Assembly: GCA_949290515.1 (NCBI GenBank)
Contig: CASERZ010000014.1
Location: 1-33,217, forward strand
Direction: 5' to 3'
DNA: 33,217 bases
Source of the DNA: an uncultured Christensenella sp.
Lineage (GTDB): Bacteria > Bacillota > Clostridia > Christensenellales > UBA3700
Shown here: piece by piece, positions 24,500 to 32,650 of the stretch
Layout: every line of letters starts with the position of its first letter
Numbering within the stretch: the stretch's first letter is position 1
Notes under the pieces: generated by a model
Databases searched by the model: none
The model's input: only the letters and a program-made list of their open reading frames with translations
What the model was told of the DNA's origin: nothing
Program-made: the position numbers and the translations under genes

Positions 24500-25789
24500 A
24501 TGTTAACAGCAATTGTAGGAATCAACTGGGGCGACGAAGGCAAAGGCAGAATGGTAGACCTTGTGTCCAGCGATTACGACGTTGTCGTAAGGTATCAGGG
24601 CGGTAACAACGCAGGACATACCGTAATCAATCATTTGGGCAAGTTTATTCTCAACCTTATTCCTTCGGGTATTCTTCGTCCCGAAGTAGTCAACGTAATG
24701 GGCAACGGTATGGTAATAGATATGCAGCACCTTGTCGGCGAAATGGGCAGATTGACGGAAAAGGGCGTAAAGATTACTCCCGAAAATCTCAAAATCAGCT
24801 CCAGAGCGGTTATCTGTATGCCTTACCACGTAAGACAGGATTGTCTCGAAGAAGACAGACTGGGCGACGCCAAGTACGGTTCGACGAGAAGAGGTATCGC
24901 GCCCGTATACGGTGATAAGTACCTCAAAAAAGTCATTATGATGGGAGATTTGTTCTATCCCGAGGCTTTGAGAAAGCGTATCGAGAGCATAGTAGAATGG
25001 AAAAACCTCTTTATAGAAAAGGCTTACGGTTCCGATAAGATAGAAGTAGAAGAAATTATGAAGTGGCTCAAGGAGTACGGCGACAAACTCAAGCCTTTCG
25101 TATGCAATACGGGAGAATATCTCGACGAGTGTCTCAAGGCTGGCAAGAAGGTCGTATTCGAAGCTCAGCTCGGCGTATTGAGAGATATCGACTTCGGTAT
25201 CAATCCTTATACTTCTTCTTCCAATACGATTGCGGCATACGCTCCTATCGGCGCGGGTATACCCAAATACCAGCTTGACAACGTATTCGGTATTATGAAA
25301 GCATACAGCACCTGCGTAGGCGAAGGACCTTTTACCGTTGAGATGTTCGGCGATGAGGCAGAAGAACTCCGTCAGGCGGGCGGCGAGTACGGCGCGGCTA
25401 CGGGAAGACCCAGAAGAGTAGGCGCGTTTGACGTGGTAGCTTCCAAATACGGCGTAGAGATGCAGGGCGCGACAGAGCTTGCGCTCACGAAGCTTGACGT
25501 ACTCTCTTATTTGAAGAAAATTCCCGTATGTACGGCTTATACCGTAGACGGCAAGAAGACTACGAGCTTCCCCAGCGGCGAGGCTTTGAGAATTGCAAAA
25601 CCCGTAATCGAATATATGGACGGCTGGAATTGCGACGTATCCAAGTGCAGAAAGCCCGAGGATTTGCCTGAAGCGGCTAGAAAATACATTGAATATATCG
25701 AAAAGGCCGTAGGTTGTCCTATCACTTACGTATCCGTCGGCGCAGAGCGTGAAGAATACGTAGTAATGAAAGAGAGTAAAATAAAATAA
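24500..25789 (+). CDS. purA: Adenylosuccinate synthetase
   Basis: The 429-residue enzyme joins IMP and aspartate using GTP in the first step from IMP to AMP. The P-loop-like GINWGDEGKGR is at residues 7-17, with RYQGGNNAGHT after it, and CVGEGPFT, GATTGRPRR-like GAATGRPRR and TKLDVLSYL are conserved. The IMP-site segment, FEGAQG plus LDID in E. coli, reads FEAQLGVLRDID here; I believe this form occurs in a clostridial branch of the family. AAAGGAG precedes the ATG. About 200 bases separate it from the ATPase gene, containing two short hairpins (GGTGC/GCACC, AAACCG/CGGTTT) and a TATAAT at 24470-24475 without a good -35. Confidence 0.95.
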   Translation: MLTAIVGINWGDEGKGRMVDLVSSDYDVVVRYQGGNNAGHTVINHLGKFILNLIPSGILRPEVVNVMGNGMVIDMQHLVGEMGRLTEKGVKITPENLKISSRAVICMPYHVRQDCLEEDRLGDAKYGSTRRGIAPVYGDKYLKKVIMMGDLFYPEALRKRIESIVEWKNLFIEKAYGSDKIEVEEIMKWLKEYGDKLKPFVCNTGEYLDECLKAGKKVVFEAQLGVLRDIDFGINPYTSSSNTIAAYAPIGAGIPKYQLDNVFGIMKAYSTCVGEGPFTVEMFGDEAEELRQAGGEYGAATGRPRRVGAFDVVASKYGVEMQGATELALTKLDVLSYLKKIPVCTAYTVDGKKTTSFPSGEALRIAKPVIEYMDGWNCDVSKCRKPEDLPEAARKYIEYIEKAVGCPITYVSVGAEREEYVVMKESKIK

Positions 25790-25822
25790 TCAGATAAAAA
25801 CAAGCAATACGCAAATAATAAA

Positions 25823-26467
25823 ATGAGCAAGAAATTTACCGAAAGCGAAATTGCCGATATGCTCGAAAAGCTCGAGGCTATGCATCCCGATGCGGTATGC
25901 GAGCTTAATTACACGACGCCTTTCGAGCTTTTGGTAGCGATAATACTCTCGGCACAGTGTACGGATAGAAGAGTAAATCAGGTTACTGACAAACTATTTA
26001 AGATATACAATACTCCCGAGCAGTTTGCTTCGCTGGACGAGAGCGAGCTTGAACCGCTTATATTTTCGTGCGGATTTTACCGCAATAAAGCAAAAAACAT
26101 TATATCGGCAAGCCGTGATATATGCCTTAAATACGGCGGACAGGTGCCGTCGGACGTCAAGTCACTGATGACTCTTGCGGGCGTAGGCAAGAAGACTGCC
26201 AACGTCGTGTATGCCGTTGCTTTCGGCGGAGATGCCATTGCCGTGGATACTCACGTTTCGAGACTTGCCGAGAGAATAGGCTTTTGCGACACGCGCGACC
26301 CGCTTAAGGTCGAGGAGGTCTTGAACAAAGCTTTGCCTAAGGACAAGTGGTCGCACGCGCATCATCTTCTCATACATCACGGCAGATACACTTGCCATTC
26401 GCGTATGCCCGATTGCGGCAGTTGTACGATTTGTCAATATTGCCGTTATTACAATCAGAAAACGTAA
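25823..26467 (+). CDS. nth: Endonuclease III, DNA glycosylase/AP lyase
   Basis: The 214-residue base-excision repair enzyme removes oxidised pyrimidines and cleaves at the abasic site. The helix-hairpin-helix LAGVGKKTANVV carries the catalytic Lys, and AVDTHVSRL the catalytic Asp. Near the C-terminus the four cluster ligands fit C-x6-C-x2-C-x5-C (CHSRMPDCGSC, then ICQYC), with one extra Cys inside the last spacing, so the [4Fe-4S] loop is intact. The start has no ribosome site; the gene lies 33 bases behind purA and may rely on read-through or a weak start. Confidence 0.95.
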   Translation: MSKKFTESEIADMLEKLEAMHPDAVCELNYTTPFELLVAIILSAQCTDRRVNQVTDKLFKIYNTPEQFASLDESELEPLIFSCGFYRNKAKNIISASRDICLKYGGQVPSDVKSLMTLAGVGKKTANVVYAVAFGGDAIAVDTHVSRLAERIGFCDTRDPLKVEEVLNKALPKDKWSHAHHLLIHHGRYTCHSRMPDCGSCTICQYCRYYNQKT

Positions 26468-26520
26468 AGTTTATATAAGATATAGAAAAGTTTAAAAGGG
26501 AACAGTCAGGAGAACATTTT

Positions 26521-27336
26521 ATGAACGAACTTGTAAAAATTTATGAGGTAGCTCCGAGAGTTAAAAAGTACGTTGTACACACTCCCGTAGTATCCAAACA
26601 TTGTCTGCCCGGACAGTTTGTAATCGTAATTGTCCACGAGGGCGGCGAAAGAGTGCCTTTCACTATCTGCGACTACGACAGAGAGAAGGAGACCATAACA
26701 CTACTCGTACAGGAAGTAGGTTATTCCACTCACAAAATGGCTGAGCTTAAAGAGGGCGACAGTCTTTATGCGCTTGTAGGTCCTTTGGGTAATCCTACCG
26801 ACCTCGATATGTACGAAAACCTCGTACTCGTAGGTGGCGGCATAGGCTGTGCGGTAATCTATCCTCAGGCAAAGCTACGCAAGCAAAAGGGCTTGAAAAG
26901 CAACGTAATTATGGGCGCAAGAACCAAGGATTTGCTTTTTGATATCGACGAATTCAAGGCTAACTGCGAAAACGTATATATCTCTACCGACGACGGCTCT
27001 TTGGGTACCAAAGGTTTTGTAACCACCGTACTTCAGGAGAGAATCGACGCGGGCGACAAAATCGACTGCGTACTCGTCGTAGGTCCTATGATAATGATGC
27101 GAAACGTAGCCGAGCTTACGAGAAAGTACAATATTCCCACAGTCGTATCTATGAATACCATTATGGTTGACGGTACGGGTATGTGCGGCGGTTGCAGACT
27201 TACGGTAGGCGGAGAAACCAAGTACGCTTGCGTAGACGGTCCCGAATTCGACGGGCATAAGGTGGATTTCGAAGAAGCTATGAACAGGTCGAGATTCTAC
27301 CGTGAAAAGGAAGAGAAATGCAGATTGAGAGGTTAA
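26521..27336 (+). CDS. nfnA: NfnA: FAD/[2Fe-2S] subunit of NADH-dependent ferredoxin:NADP oxidoreductase
   Basis: The 271-residue subunit belongs to the ferredoxin-NADP reductase-like family. LPGQFVIVIV and RVPFTICDYD bind FAD, VGGGIGCAVIYPQA binds NAD, and the C-terminal GMCGGCRLTVGG plus KYACVDGPEFDGH holds the [2Fe-2S] cluster as in dihydroorotate dehydrogenase electron-transfer subunits. Together with the next gene it forms the NfnAB complex, which uses electron bifurcation to couple ferredoxin, NADH and NADP+ in the cytoplasm of anaerobes. AGGAGA precedes the ATG and nfnB starts two bases after its stop codon. The pair could also act as sulfide dehydrogenase/glutamate synthase-like enzymes, but the gene order fits Nfn. 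Confidence 0.92.
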   Translation: MNELVKIYEVAPRVKKYVVHTPVVSKHCLPGQFVIVIVHEGGERVPFTICDYDREKETITLLVQEVGYSTHKMAELKEGDSLYALVGPLGNPTDLDMYENLVLVGGGIGCAVIYPQAKLRKQKGLKSNVIMGARTKDLLFDIDEFKANCENVYISTDDGSLGTKGFVTTVLQERIDAGDKIDCVLVVGPMIMMRNVAELTRKYNIPTVVSMNTIMVDGTGMCGGCRLTVGGETKYACVDGPEFDGHKVDFEEAMNRSRFYREKEEKCRLRG

Positions 27337-27337
27337 T

Positions 27338-28714
27338 ATGAACAACGGTCCGAGAAATAAAACTCTGCATCAACCTGCAGAGGAGAGAATACACAATTTT
27401 AACGAAGTAAACTTAGGCTTTGACGACGCACTGATGATGGAAGAAGCGACGAGATGCATCAACTGCAAAAACGCTCCTTGTCGTACGGGTTGCCCCGTAG
27501 GAATCAATATTCCCGCGTTTATCAAATGCCTTACTCAGAACGATAAAGACGGCGCTTTGGCGGTTATCAGCGAAGCTTCATTGCTTCCCGCGATTTGTGG
27601 AAGAGTATGTCCTCAGGAAAATCAGTGCGAGGGCAAATGTATCCGCAAAGCCAAACTCGGCGGCAGCGTAGCAATCGGCGCGCTCGAGAGATACGTGGGC
27701 GACTACGGTCTTAAGAAAGGTACGACAGGACTTAAAGCACCCGCTTTCAACGGCAAAAAAGTTGCCGTTATCGGAAGCGGCCCCGCGGGACTCGCTTGCG
27801 CTGCGGACTGCGCTCAGAAGGGATTTAAGGTTACGATATTCGAGGCGTTCCACAAAGCGGGCGGCGTGCTCGTATACGGTATCCCCGAATTCAGACTTCC
27901 CAAAGACGACGTAGTAGCAAGAGAAATAGACAAACTCAAGGCTTTGGGAGTGGAATTCAGACTCAATACCGTAGTCGGTAAAGCCGTTACGTTTGACGAA
28001 CTCAGAGAAGAGTACGACGCTATATTTATAGGTACGGGCGCGGGACTTCCTATGTTTATGAACATCAAGGGCGAAAACCTCAACGGCGTATCGTCGGCAA
28101 ACGAACTCTTGACGAGAGTAAATCTTATGCAGGCGTACAAGGACGAGGCAATTACTCCCGTGTATTGCGGAAAATCCGTAGCCGTTATCGGTGCGGGCAA
28201 CGTCGCAATGGATGCGGCGCGTACCGCTAAGAGAATAGGCGGCGGAGAGGTGTACATAATCTACAGAAGAGGAAGAGAAGAGATGCCCGCAAGAGCTGAA
28301 GAAATCGACCACGCAGTCGAAGAGGGTATCAAACTCGTACTTCTCACCAATCCCGTGGAAATTCTCGGCAACGAGGGGAAAGTGTGCGGTATCAAGTGCG
28401 TCAAGATGGAACTCGGCGAACCCGACGCTTCGGGCAGAAGAAGACCTATACCCGTAGAGGGCAGCGAATTCGTAATCGACGTAGACCAAGTAGTAGTTGC
28501 ACTCGGCACAAGCCCCAATCCTCTTATCAGAAAGTCGTGCAAGGAACTTGAATTCAACAAGAAAGGCACGATAGTCGTTGACGAAGAAAGTATGTCAACC
28601 AACGTAGATGGTATTTATGCGGGCGGCGACGCCGTTACCGGTGCGGCAACCGTTATACTCGCTATGGGTGCGGGCAGAAAGGCGGCAAAGGCGATAATCG
28701 ACAAGCTGCTTTAA
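27338..28714 (+). CDS. nfnB: NfnB: NADPH- and [4Fe-4S]-containing subunit, glutamate synthase small-chain-like
   Basis: The 458-residue subunit resembles the small chain of glutamate synthase. The N-terminal domain has two Cys groups (CINCKNAPCRTGCPVGINIP and CGRVCPQENQCEGKC) for [4Fe-4S] clusters. VIGSGPAGLACAAD and GGVLVYGIPEFRLPK bind the bifurcating FAD; VIGAGNVAMDAARTAKR and IIYRRGREEMPAR bind NADPH; IYAGGDAVTGAATVI closes the FAD site. No large glutamate synthase gene is adjacent, while nfnA lies one base upstream, which supports Nfn over glutamate synthase. GAGAGG just before the nfnA stop is its ribosome site. Confidence 0.92.
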   Translation: MNNGPRNKTLHQPAEERIHNFNEVNLGFDDALMMEEATRCINCKNAPCRTGCPVGINIPAFIKCLTQNDKDGALAVISEASLLPAICGRVCPQENQCEGKCIRKAKLGGSVAIGALERYVGDYGLKKGTTGLKAPAFNGKKVAVIGSGPAGLACAADCAQKGFKVTIFEAFHKAGGVLVYGIPEFRLPKDDVVAREIDKLKALGVEFRLNTVVGKAVTFDELREEYDAIFIGTGAGLPMFMNIKGENLNGVSSANELLTRVNLMQAYKDEAITPVYCGKSVAVIGAGNVAMDAARTAKRIGGGEVYIIYRRGREEMPARAEEIDHAVEEGIKLVLLTNPVEILGNEGKVCGIKCVKMELGEPDASGRRRPIPVEGSEFVIDVDQVVVALGTSPNPLIRKSCKELEFNKKGTIVVDEESMSTNVDGIYAGGDAVTGAATVILAMGAGRKAAKAIIDKLL

Positions 28715-28784
28715 TATTCGGATAAATATAAACCGCTTGCGCGTAAGTGTATAATAGTCGCGCGATGCGTTAAAACCGTATGAG

Positions 28785-28814
28785 AGTGCGTATGCATACG
28801 TGTGCGTACGCACT
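28785..28814. promoter_or_regulatory. Inverted repeat upstream of obgE
   Basis: AGTGCGTA (28785-28792) and TACGCACT (28807-28814) are exact complements, and the left arm runs into the self-complementary CGTATGCATACG. A TATAAT at 28750-28755 lies upstream with no good -35. It may be an operator or leader hairpin. Confidence 0.35.
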
Positions 28815-28885
28815 TAACGGGTACGGCGTAATCGGTTTGAAGCAAATTCAGATTTACAAAGATTTACAAGAGAGGCAAGATAACT

Positions 28886-30145
28886 ATGTTTTTGGATATA
28901 GCTACCATTTTCGTAAAGGCGGGTAACGGCGGTGACGGTATAGTATCTTTTCATACCGAGAAGTATGTGGCGCAGGGCGGTCCCGACGGCGGTGACGGCG
29001 GTAACGGAGGCGATATAATTTTTGTAGTGGACAAGAACGCGTCCACTCTTATCGACTTCAAATTTGCCAAGCATTTCCGCGCCGAGGACGGAGAAAGCGG
29101 CGGTGCGAAAAACTGCAAAGGCAAGAGCGGAAAACCTCTCTATATCAAAGTACCTAAGGGTACTATAATCAAGGAAAAGAAGACGGGTAACGTGCTTGCC
29201 GATATGTTTTACGACGACAGTCAATTCGTATTGCAAAAAGGCGGATTAGGCGGTAAGGGTAACGCGCGTTTTGCGACCCCTCAGCGTAAAGCGCCCCGAT
29301 TCAGTCAGAAGGGCGAGAGAACGCAGGAGATAGAACTCACTCTCGAACTCAAGACTATAGCGGACGTAGGTTTGGTAGGTTTCCCCAACGTAGGAAAATC
29401 GACCATTCTTTCCGTTGTATCGTCGGCAAAGCCCAAGATAGCCAATTACCATTTTACCACCTTGACACCCAATCTCGGCGTAGTCAAGTATTATGACAAG
29501 GACTTTGTGGTAGCGGATATCCCCGGACTTATAGAGGGCGCGAGCGAGGGCGCGGGATTAGGACATAACTTCTTAAGACATATCGAAAGAGTGCGACTAA
29601 TCGTGCACGTCGTAGATATTTCGGGTATCGAGGGCAGAGACCCTTACGAAGACTATATCACTATCAACAACGAACTCGAGAGTTACTCGGCAAAACTGGC
29701 CTCTCTTGAGCAGATAATCGTAGCCAACAAATGCGACTTGCTCGAAGACGATAGCAAGATAAAAGAATTTGAAGAAAAAGTCGGACAAAAAGTCATAAGA
29801 CTTTCGGCGGTTTCGAATACGGGTACGAAAGAACTTCTCGCGGCTATCAGCAAAAAGCTCGATACGCTTCCCGAAACCGAGCCTATGGAAGTCGTCGAAT
29901 TCAACGAAAACCGCAATGACAGCACGTCTTTTATCGTTACTGTAGACGAGGACGGAGTATACGAAGTGCACGGCGGACTTATCAATATGCTGGTAAGAAA
30001 CGTAGTGCTCGACGATTACGAATCTTTCCGTTATTTCCAAAAGACGCTCAAGGACAGAGGTGTAATAAAAGCACTCGTCAACAACGGCTGTCAGGAGGGC
30101 GATACGGTACGCATAGGCGATATAGAGTTCGATTTTGTAGAATAG
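28886..30145 (+). CDS. obgE: Obg family GTPase
   Basis: The 419-residue GTPase acts in 50S ribosome assembly and in stress and sporulation control. The N-terminal glycine-rich Obg domain (VKAGNGGDGIVSFH, GGPDGGDGGNGGD), the G domain with GFPNVGKST, DIPGLIEGAS and NKCDL, and a C-terminal OCT domain (residues ~340-419) are all present. GAGAGGCAAG precedes the ATG. The common rplU-rpmA neighbours are missing upstream; yhbY follows after 11 bases. Confidence 0.97.
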   Translation: MFLDIATIFVKAGNGGDGIVSFHTEKYVAQGGPDGGDGGNGGDIIFVVDKNASTLIDFKFAKHFRAEDGESGGAKNCKGKSGKPLYIKVPKGTIIKEKKTGNVLADMFYDDSQFVLQKGGLGGKGNARFATPQRKAPRFSQKGERTQEIELTLELKTIADVGLVGFPNVGKSTILSVVSSAKPKIANYHFTTLTPNLGVVKYYDKDFVVADIPGLIEGASEGAGLGHNFLRHIERVRLIVHVVDISGIEGRDPYEDYITINNELESYSAKLASLEQIIVANKCDLLEDDSKIKEFEEKVGQKVIRLSAVSNTGTKELLAAISKKLDTLPETEPMEVVEFNENRNDSTSFIVTVDEDGVYEVHGGLINMLVRNVVLDDYESFRYFQKTLKDRGVIKALVNNGCQEGDTVRIGDIEFDFVE

Positions 30146-30156
30146 TGAGGTGATGT

Positions 30157-30447
30157 ATGATGAACAGTAATACAAGAGCAAAACTCAGGTCGTTGGCTAT
30201 GAACATTCAGCCTTTGACGCAGGTAGGTAAAAACGGTATAAGCGATACGCTTATAAAACAGGTAGACGAGCAACTCGAGAGCAGAGAGCTTATCAAGATT
30301 GCCGTACTTAAAAACGCAGAAGTAGACGCGGGTGCGGTTGCGCTCGAGCTTGCCGAAGCGACGTCGAGCGAAGTCGTACAAGTGATAGGAAGTAAGATTA
30401 CGCTTTACAGAGTATCAAAAAAAGACAACGTAAAACACGTTTTGTAA
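30157..30447 (+). CDS. yhbY: YhbY/CRM-domain RNA-binding protein
   Basis: The 96-residue protein is a single CRM domain (YhbY, YqeI in B. subtilis), which binds pre-50S particles and has a GxxG-like loop; VGKNGISDTLI carries it here. IKIAVLKN and a C-terminal GSKITLYR strand complete the fold. Two adjacent ATG codons (30157, 30160) follow GTGAGGTGATGT; the first is used. It is in an operon with obgE. Confidence 0.94.
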   Translation: MMNSNTRAKLRSLAMNIQPLTQVGKNGISDTLIKQVDEQLESRELIKIAVLKNAEVDAGAVALELAEATSSEVVQVIGSKITLYRVSKKDNVKHVL

Positions 30448-30450
30448 TCG

Positions 30451-30493
30451 AAAAAGCCGCGGCGGCAGAATTGTCGCTAAGCGGTGTTTTCTT
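30451..30493 (+). terminator. Weak terminator-like hairpin after yhbY
   Basis: AAAGCCGC and GCGGTGTTT can pair imperfectly around a 20-base loop, followed by TCTT. It may end the obgE-yhbY transcript; pairing is poor. Confidence 0.3.
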
Positions 30494-30532
30494 AAAAATT
30501 ACCGCCCCTTGTTCGAACGGATAAGGGGCGGT
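30492..30532 (-). terminator. Terminator of the minus-strand membrane protein gene
   Basis: ACCGCCCCTT and AAGGGGCGGT form a perfect 10-bp stem; on the minus strand AATTTTTAAG follows. It lies 52 bases after the stop codon. Confidence 0.65.
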
Positions 30533-30584
30533 TGTCGTATAACGGAGAACATAAAAAGACTTTGCGATTTTGAGGTATGATTGA

Positions 30585-31322
30585 TTATTTTCTTGCAAGG
30601 CTCTTTATAACGCACGCGAGCGCGAAAATCAGATTTATCGACGCAAGAGTAAGATAATAATTCGAAAAGGGCGTGACAAAGCTTATCGCGACCAAAAGCA
30701 CGCTTACGCCCACAAAACGGAAACCGTTTTTTCTGGTAAACGCACTTTCTAATATCAGCTTAAAAAACTGTCTTTTGTCAATCTTGTCTGTTTTTACGTC
30801 GGGAAGAGCGTTTTGAGATTTCAGTTGTTTGTACAGAGGTTTGAAAGAGTCGAAAGTAATCACTACTTCTGCAAAACGCTTTACGAATGACAATGACTTC
30901 TTGTCGGGATTGGTGGTGAGAATTTTTGCTTGACGTATCCCGTCTTTTACGCAGATTCTGTACAGTCTTACGAGCGAGTCGGCGGAAAGTCTGCCGTATT
31001 TCGTCCACAAAAAAAACGCCGTATCCTGTATCATCACGTACTCTCCTTTGTCCTCGAAGACTTTGTCTTTTGCAACGCTTTTGAGTAATTCTTTGGTATA
31101 ATCTTCTCCTTGCCATATCAAATACGTGAGGAAATTGCGGTAATTCATACCGCGTTTTTTGTCTTTGCAAAAGAATTTGTTCACGGTGGCGACTATTGCG
31201 ATTGTAGAGAGAGCGGCGCAAACGAGTTGCAATGCGAATGGCATTGAAAGAAAAGAAAAAAGTATGTAGGCGATTAAGAATACTATTGCCGTCAGTAAAA
31301 TTATATCTACACCGAAAGCCAT
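30585..31322 (-). CDS. Uncharacterised membrane protein, two N-terminal and two C-terminal helices
   Basis: I do not recognise the family. From the ATG at 31322 the protein has 245 residues. Two membrane helices lie near the start (about 5-25 and 28-48) and two near the end (about 197-217 and 220-240), with a ~145-residue soluble domain between them. That domain has basic and aromatic residues and an ILTTNPDKK segment followed by FVKRFAEVVITFD, a weak echo of nuclease-like or Mrr-type domains, without a clear catalytic motif. The longer frame up to 31475 is rejected because it overlaps the nadD promoter and start and adds no domain. A -10-like AATAAT lies six bases before the ATG, without a ribosome site. 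It splits an otherwise conserved ribosome/NAD gene order on the opposite strand. Confidence 0.75.
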   Translation of the reverse strand: MAFGVDIILLTAIVFLIAYILFSFLSMPFALQLVCAALSTIAIVATVNKFFCKDKKRGMNYRNFLTYLIWQGEDYTKELLKSVAKDKVFEDKGEYVMIQDTAFFLWTKYGRLSADSLVRLYRICVKDGIRQAKILTTNPDKKSLSFVKRFAEVVITFDSFKPLYKQLKSQNALPDVKTDKIDKRQFFKLILESAFTRKNGFRFVGVSVLLVAISFVTPFSNYYLTLASINLIFALACVIKSLARK

Positions 31323-31328
31323 ACTGCG

Positions 31329-31358
31329 ATTATTCCCGTATCGAGGCAAATTATTCAA
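31329..31358 (-). promoter_or_regulatory. Promoter of the minus-strand membrane protein, predicted leaderless
   Basis: On the minus strand TTGAAT (31353-31358), 18 bases, AATAAT (31329-31334), then six bases (CGCAGT) to the ATG. It lies back to back with the nadD promoter, the two -35 boxes seven bases apart. Confidence 0.45.
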
Positions 31359-31365
31359 TTTATTC

Positions 31366-31394
31366 TTGCTAATTACGCTCAATTTGTGTACAAT
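31366..31394 (+). promoter_or_regulatory. Promoter of nadD-yqeK
   Basis: TTGCTA (31366-31371), 17 bases, TACAAT (31389-31394). Transcription near 31401 gives a leader of about nine bases beginning with GAGG, the ribosome site. Confidence 0.5.
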
Positions 31395-31409
31395 AATATC
31401 GAGGCGTAT

Positions 31410-32519
31410 ATGATAATGATTTACGGCGGGGCTTTCAATCCCGTACACAACGAACACATAAATATGATAAAGCATTTACTGGGTGTCAAAGGCGTCGAAA
31501 AGGTCGTCTTAGTGCCGTCCTACAATCCTCCGCACAAAAGTTGTCCTACTTCGTATTCTCAGCGAAAAGATATGCTTAATCTTGCGCTTGAGGGCTTGTG
31601 TAATGTGGAGATATGCGACTACGAAAGCGGCAGTGAGGGCAAACACTACACTTGCGAAACCCTGCCTTATCTCAAAGAGATTTACAAAAATATAGCTTTC
31701 GTCATAGGCGGGGACAGCCTGGAGGCTTTGCATACGTGGAAAAATCCCGAGGATATTATAAAGGTATGTCCTTTATACGTATTCACGCGAGGAAAGAGCA
31801 AAGCTTTTAAAAGTGCGCTTAAATACTGGAGAAAAAAAGGTGCGGACATAAAAGTGTGCAAATACGAGCCTGATGACATATCTTCTACGCTTATTCGTTA
31901 CAACGCAATGCTGGGCATATACGAGAATGTTCCTCAAAAGGTCGCAGATTATATAAGAGAAAACAAACTTTATGACGCTTACGGCGATATCATAGAAAAA
32001 CTCAAAGCTACGCTTTTGCCCCGTACTTTCGCGCACAGTCTCAGGACGGCAAAATACGCGCTTTATCTCAATTACAAACTCAAGCTCGGTATAAGCTTCG
32101 ATAAAGTATTGCTGGCGGGAGTTTTGCACGACTGCGCGAAAAATCTCTGCGCCGAGCCGCACGATATTTCTTTAGTGCCGTCAGACAGCGTAGGCTCTCC
32201 CGTCGAGCATCAGTTTTTGGGTGCGGTGGTCGCAAAGCGCGATTACGGCATAGACGACGAAGAAGTACTGAGTGCTATTGAGTATCACACTACGGGCAAA
32301 GAAGTTATGAGCGACATCGAAAAACTCATCTTCTGCAGCGATATGTTAGAGGAAAACAGAGATTTCGACGGCGTAGATAAGCTTAGAAAAAGTATAGAAA
32401 AATCGCTGGATGAGGGATACAGAGATTGCGTATTGCATCAATACGAATACCTTTATAATAAAGGCGGATATATATATCCTTTGACGATAGATGCCGTAAG
32501 GGGCGTAAAAGGCTTATAA
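31410..32519 (+). CDS. nadD/yqeK: Nicotinate-nucleotide adenylyltransferase - YqeK HD hydrolase fusion
   Basis: One 369-residue frame joins two proteins that are adjacent genes in B. subtilis. Residues 1-~190 are NadD, which makes deamido-NAD from nicotinate mononucleotide and ATP: YGGAFNPVHNEH at the start, VPSYNPPHK, VIGGDSLEALHTWK and ISSTLIR. Residues ~195-369 are a YqeK-type HD domain: FAHSLRTAKYA, LAGVLHDCAKNL with the His-Asp pair, VEHQFLGA and IEYHTTGK. YqeK proteins hydrolyse diadenosine tetraphosphate symmetrically. The ATG at 31410 is preferred (GAGG five bases before); a second ATG at 31416 would also keep the first motif. The fusion is seamless, with no frameshift. Confidence 0.94.
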   Translation: MIMIYGGAFNPVHNEHINMIKHLLGVKGVEKVVLVPSYNPPHKSCPTSYSQRKDMLNLALEGLCNVEICDYESGSEGKHYTCETLPYLKEIYKNIAFVIGGDSLEALHTWKNPEDIIKVCPLYVFTRGKSKAFKSALKYWRKKGADIKVCKYEPDDISSTLIRYNAMLGIYENVPQKVADYIRENKLYDAYGDIIEKLKATLLPRTFAHSLRTAKYALYLNYKLKLGISFDKVLLAGVLHDCAKNLCAEPHDISLVPSDSVGSPVEHQFLGAVVAKRDYGIDDEEVLSAIEYHTTGKEVMSDIEKLIFCSDMLEENRDFDGVDKLRKSIEKSLDEGYRDCVLHQYEYLYNKGGYIYPLTIDAVRGVKGL

Positions 32520-32650
32520 AATCAAAATTATGCCTTTGACGATAAACTTATAAGGATTTGTCTTATCGCGCGATTTAAGAAGGTTTCTGACCGTTACGCG
32601 CGGTATATAATAATAAATATAATAACAATATCATTGTATCAAGGAGAACT

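Noticed and set aside
27338..28714. Glutamate synthase small subunit (gltD)
   Set aside because: No large subunit gene is adjacent, and the gene is tightly coupled to an NfnA-type subunit.
31323..31475. Longer N-terminus of the minus-strand membrane protein
   Set aside because: The extra 51 residues overlap the nadD promoter and start, have no domain, and the promoter for the shorter form lies inside them.
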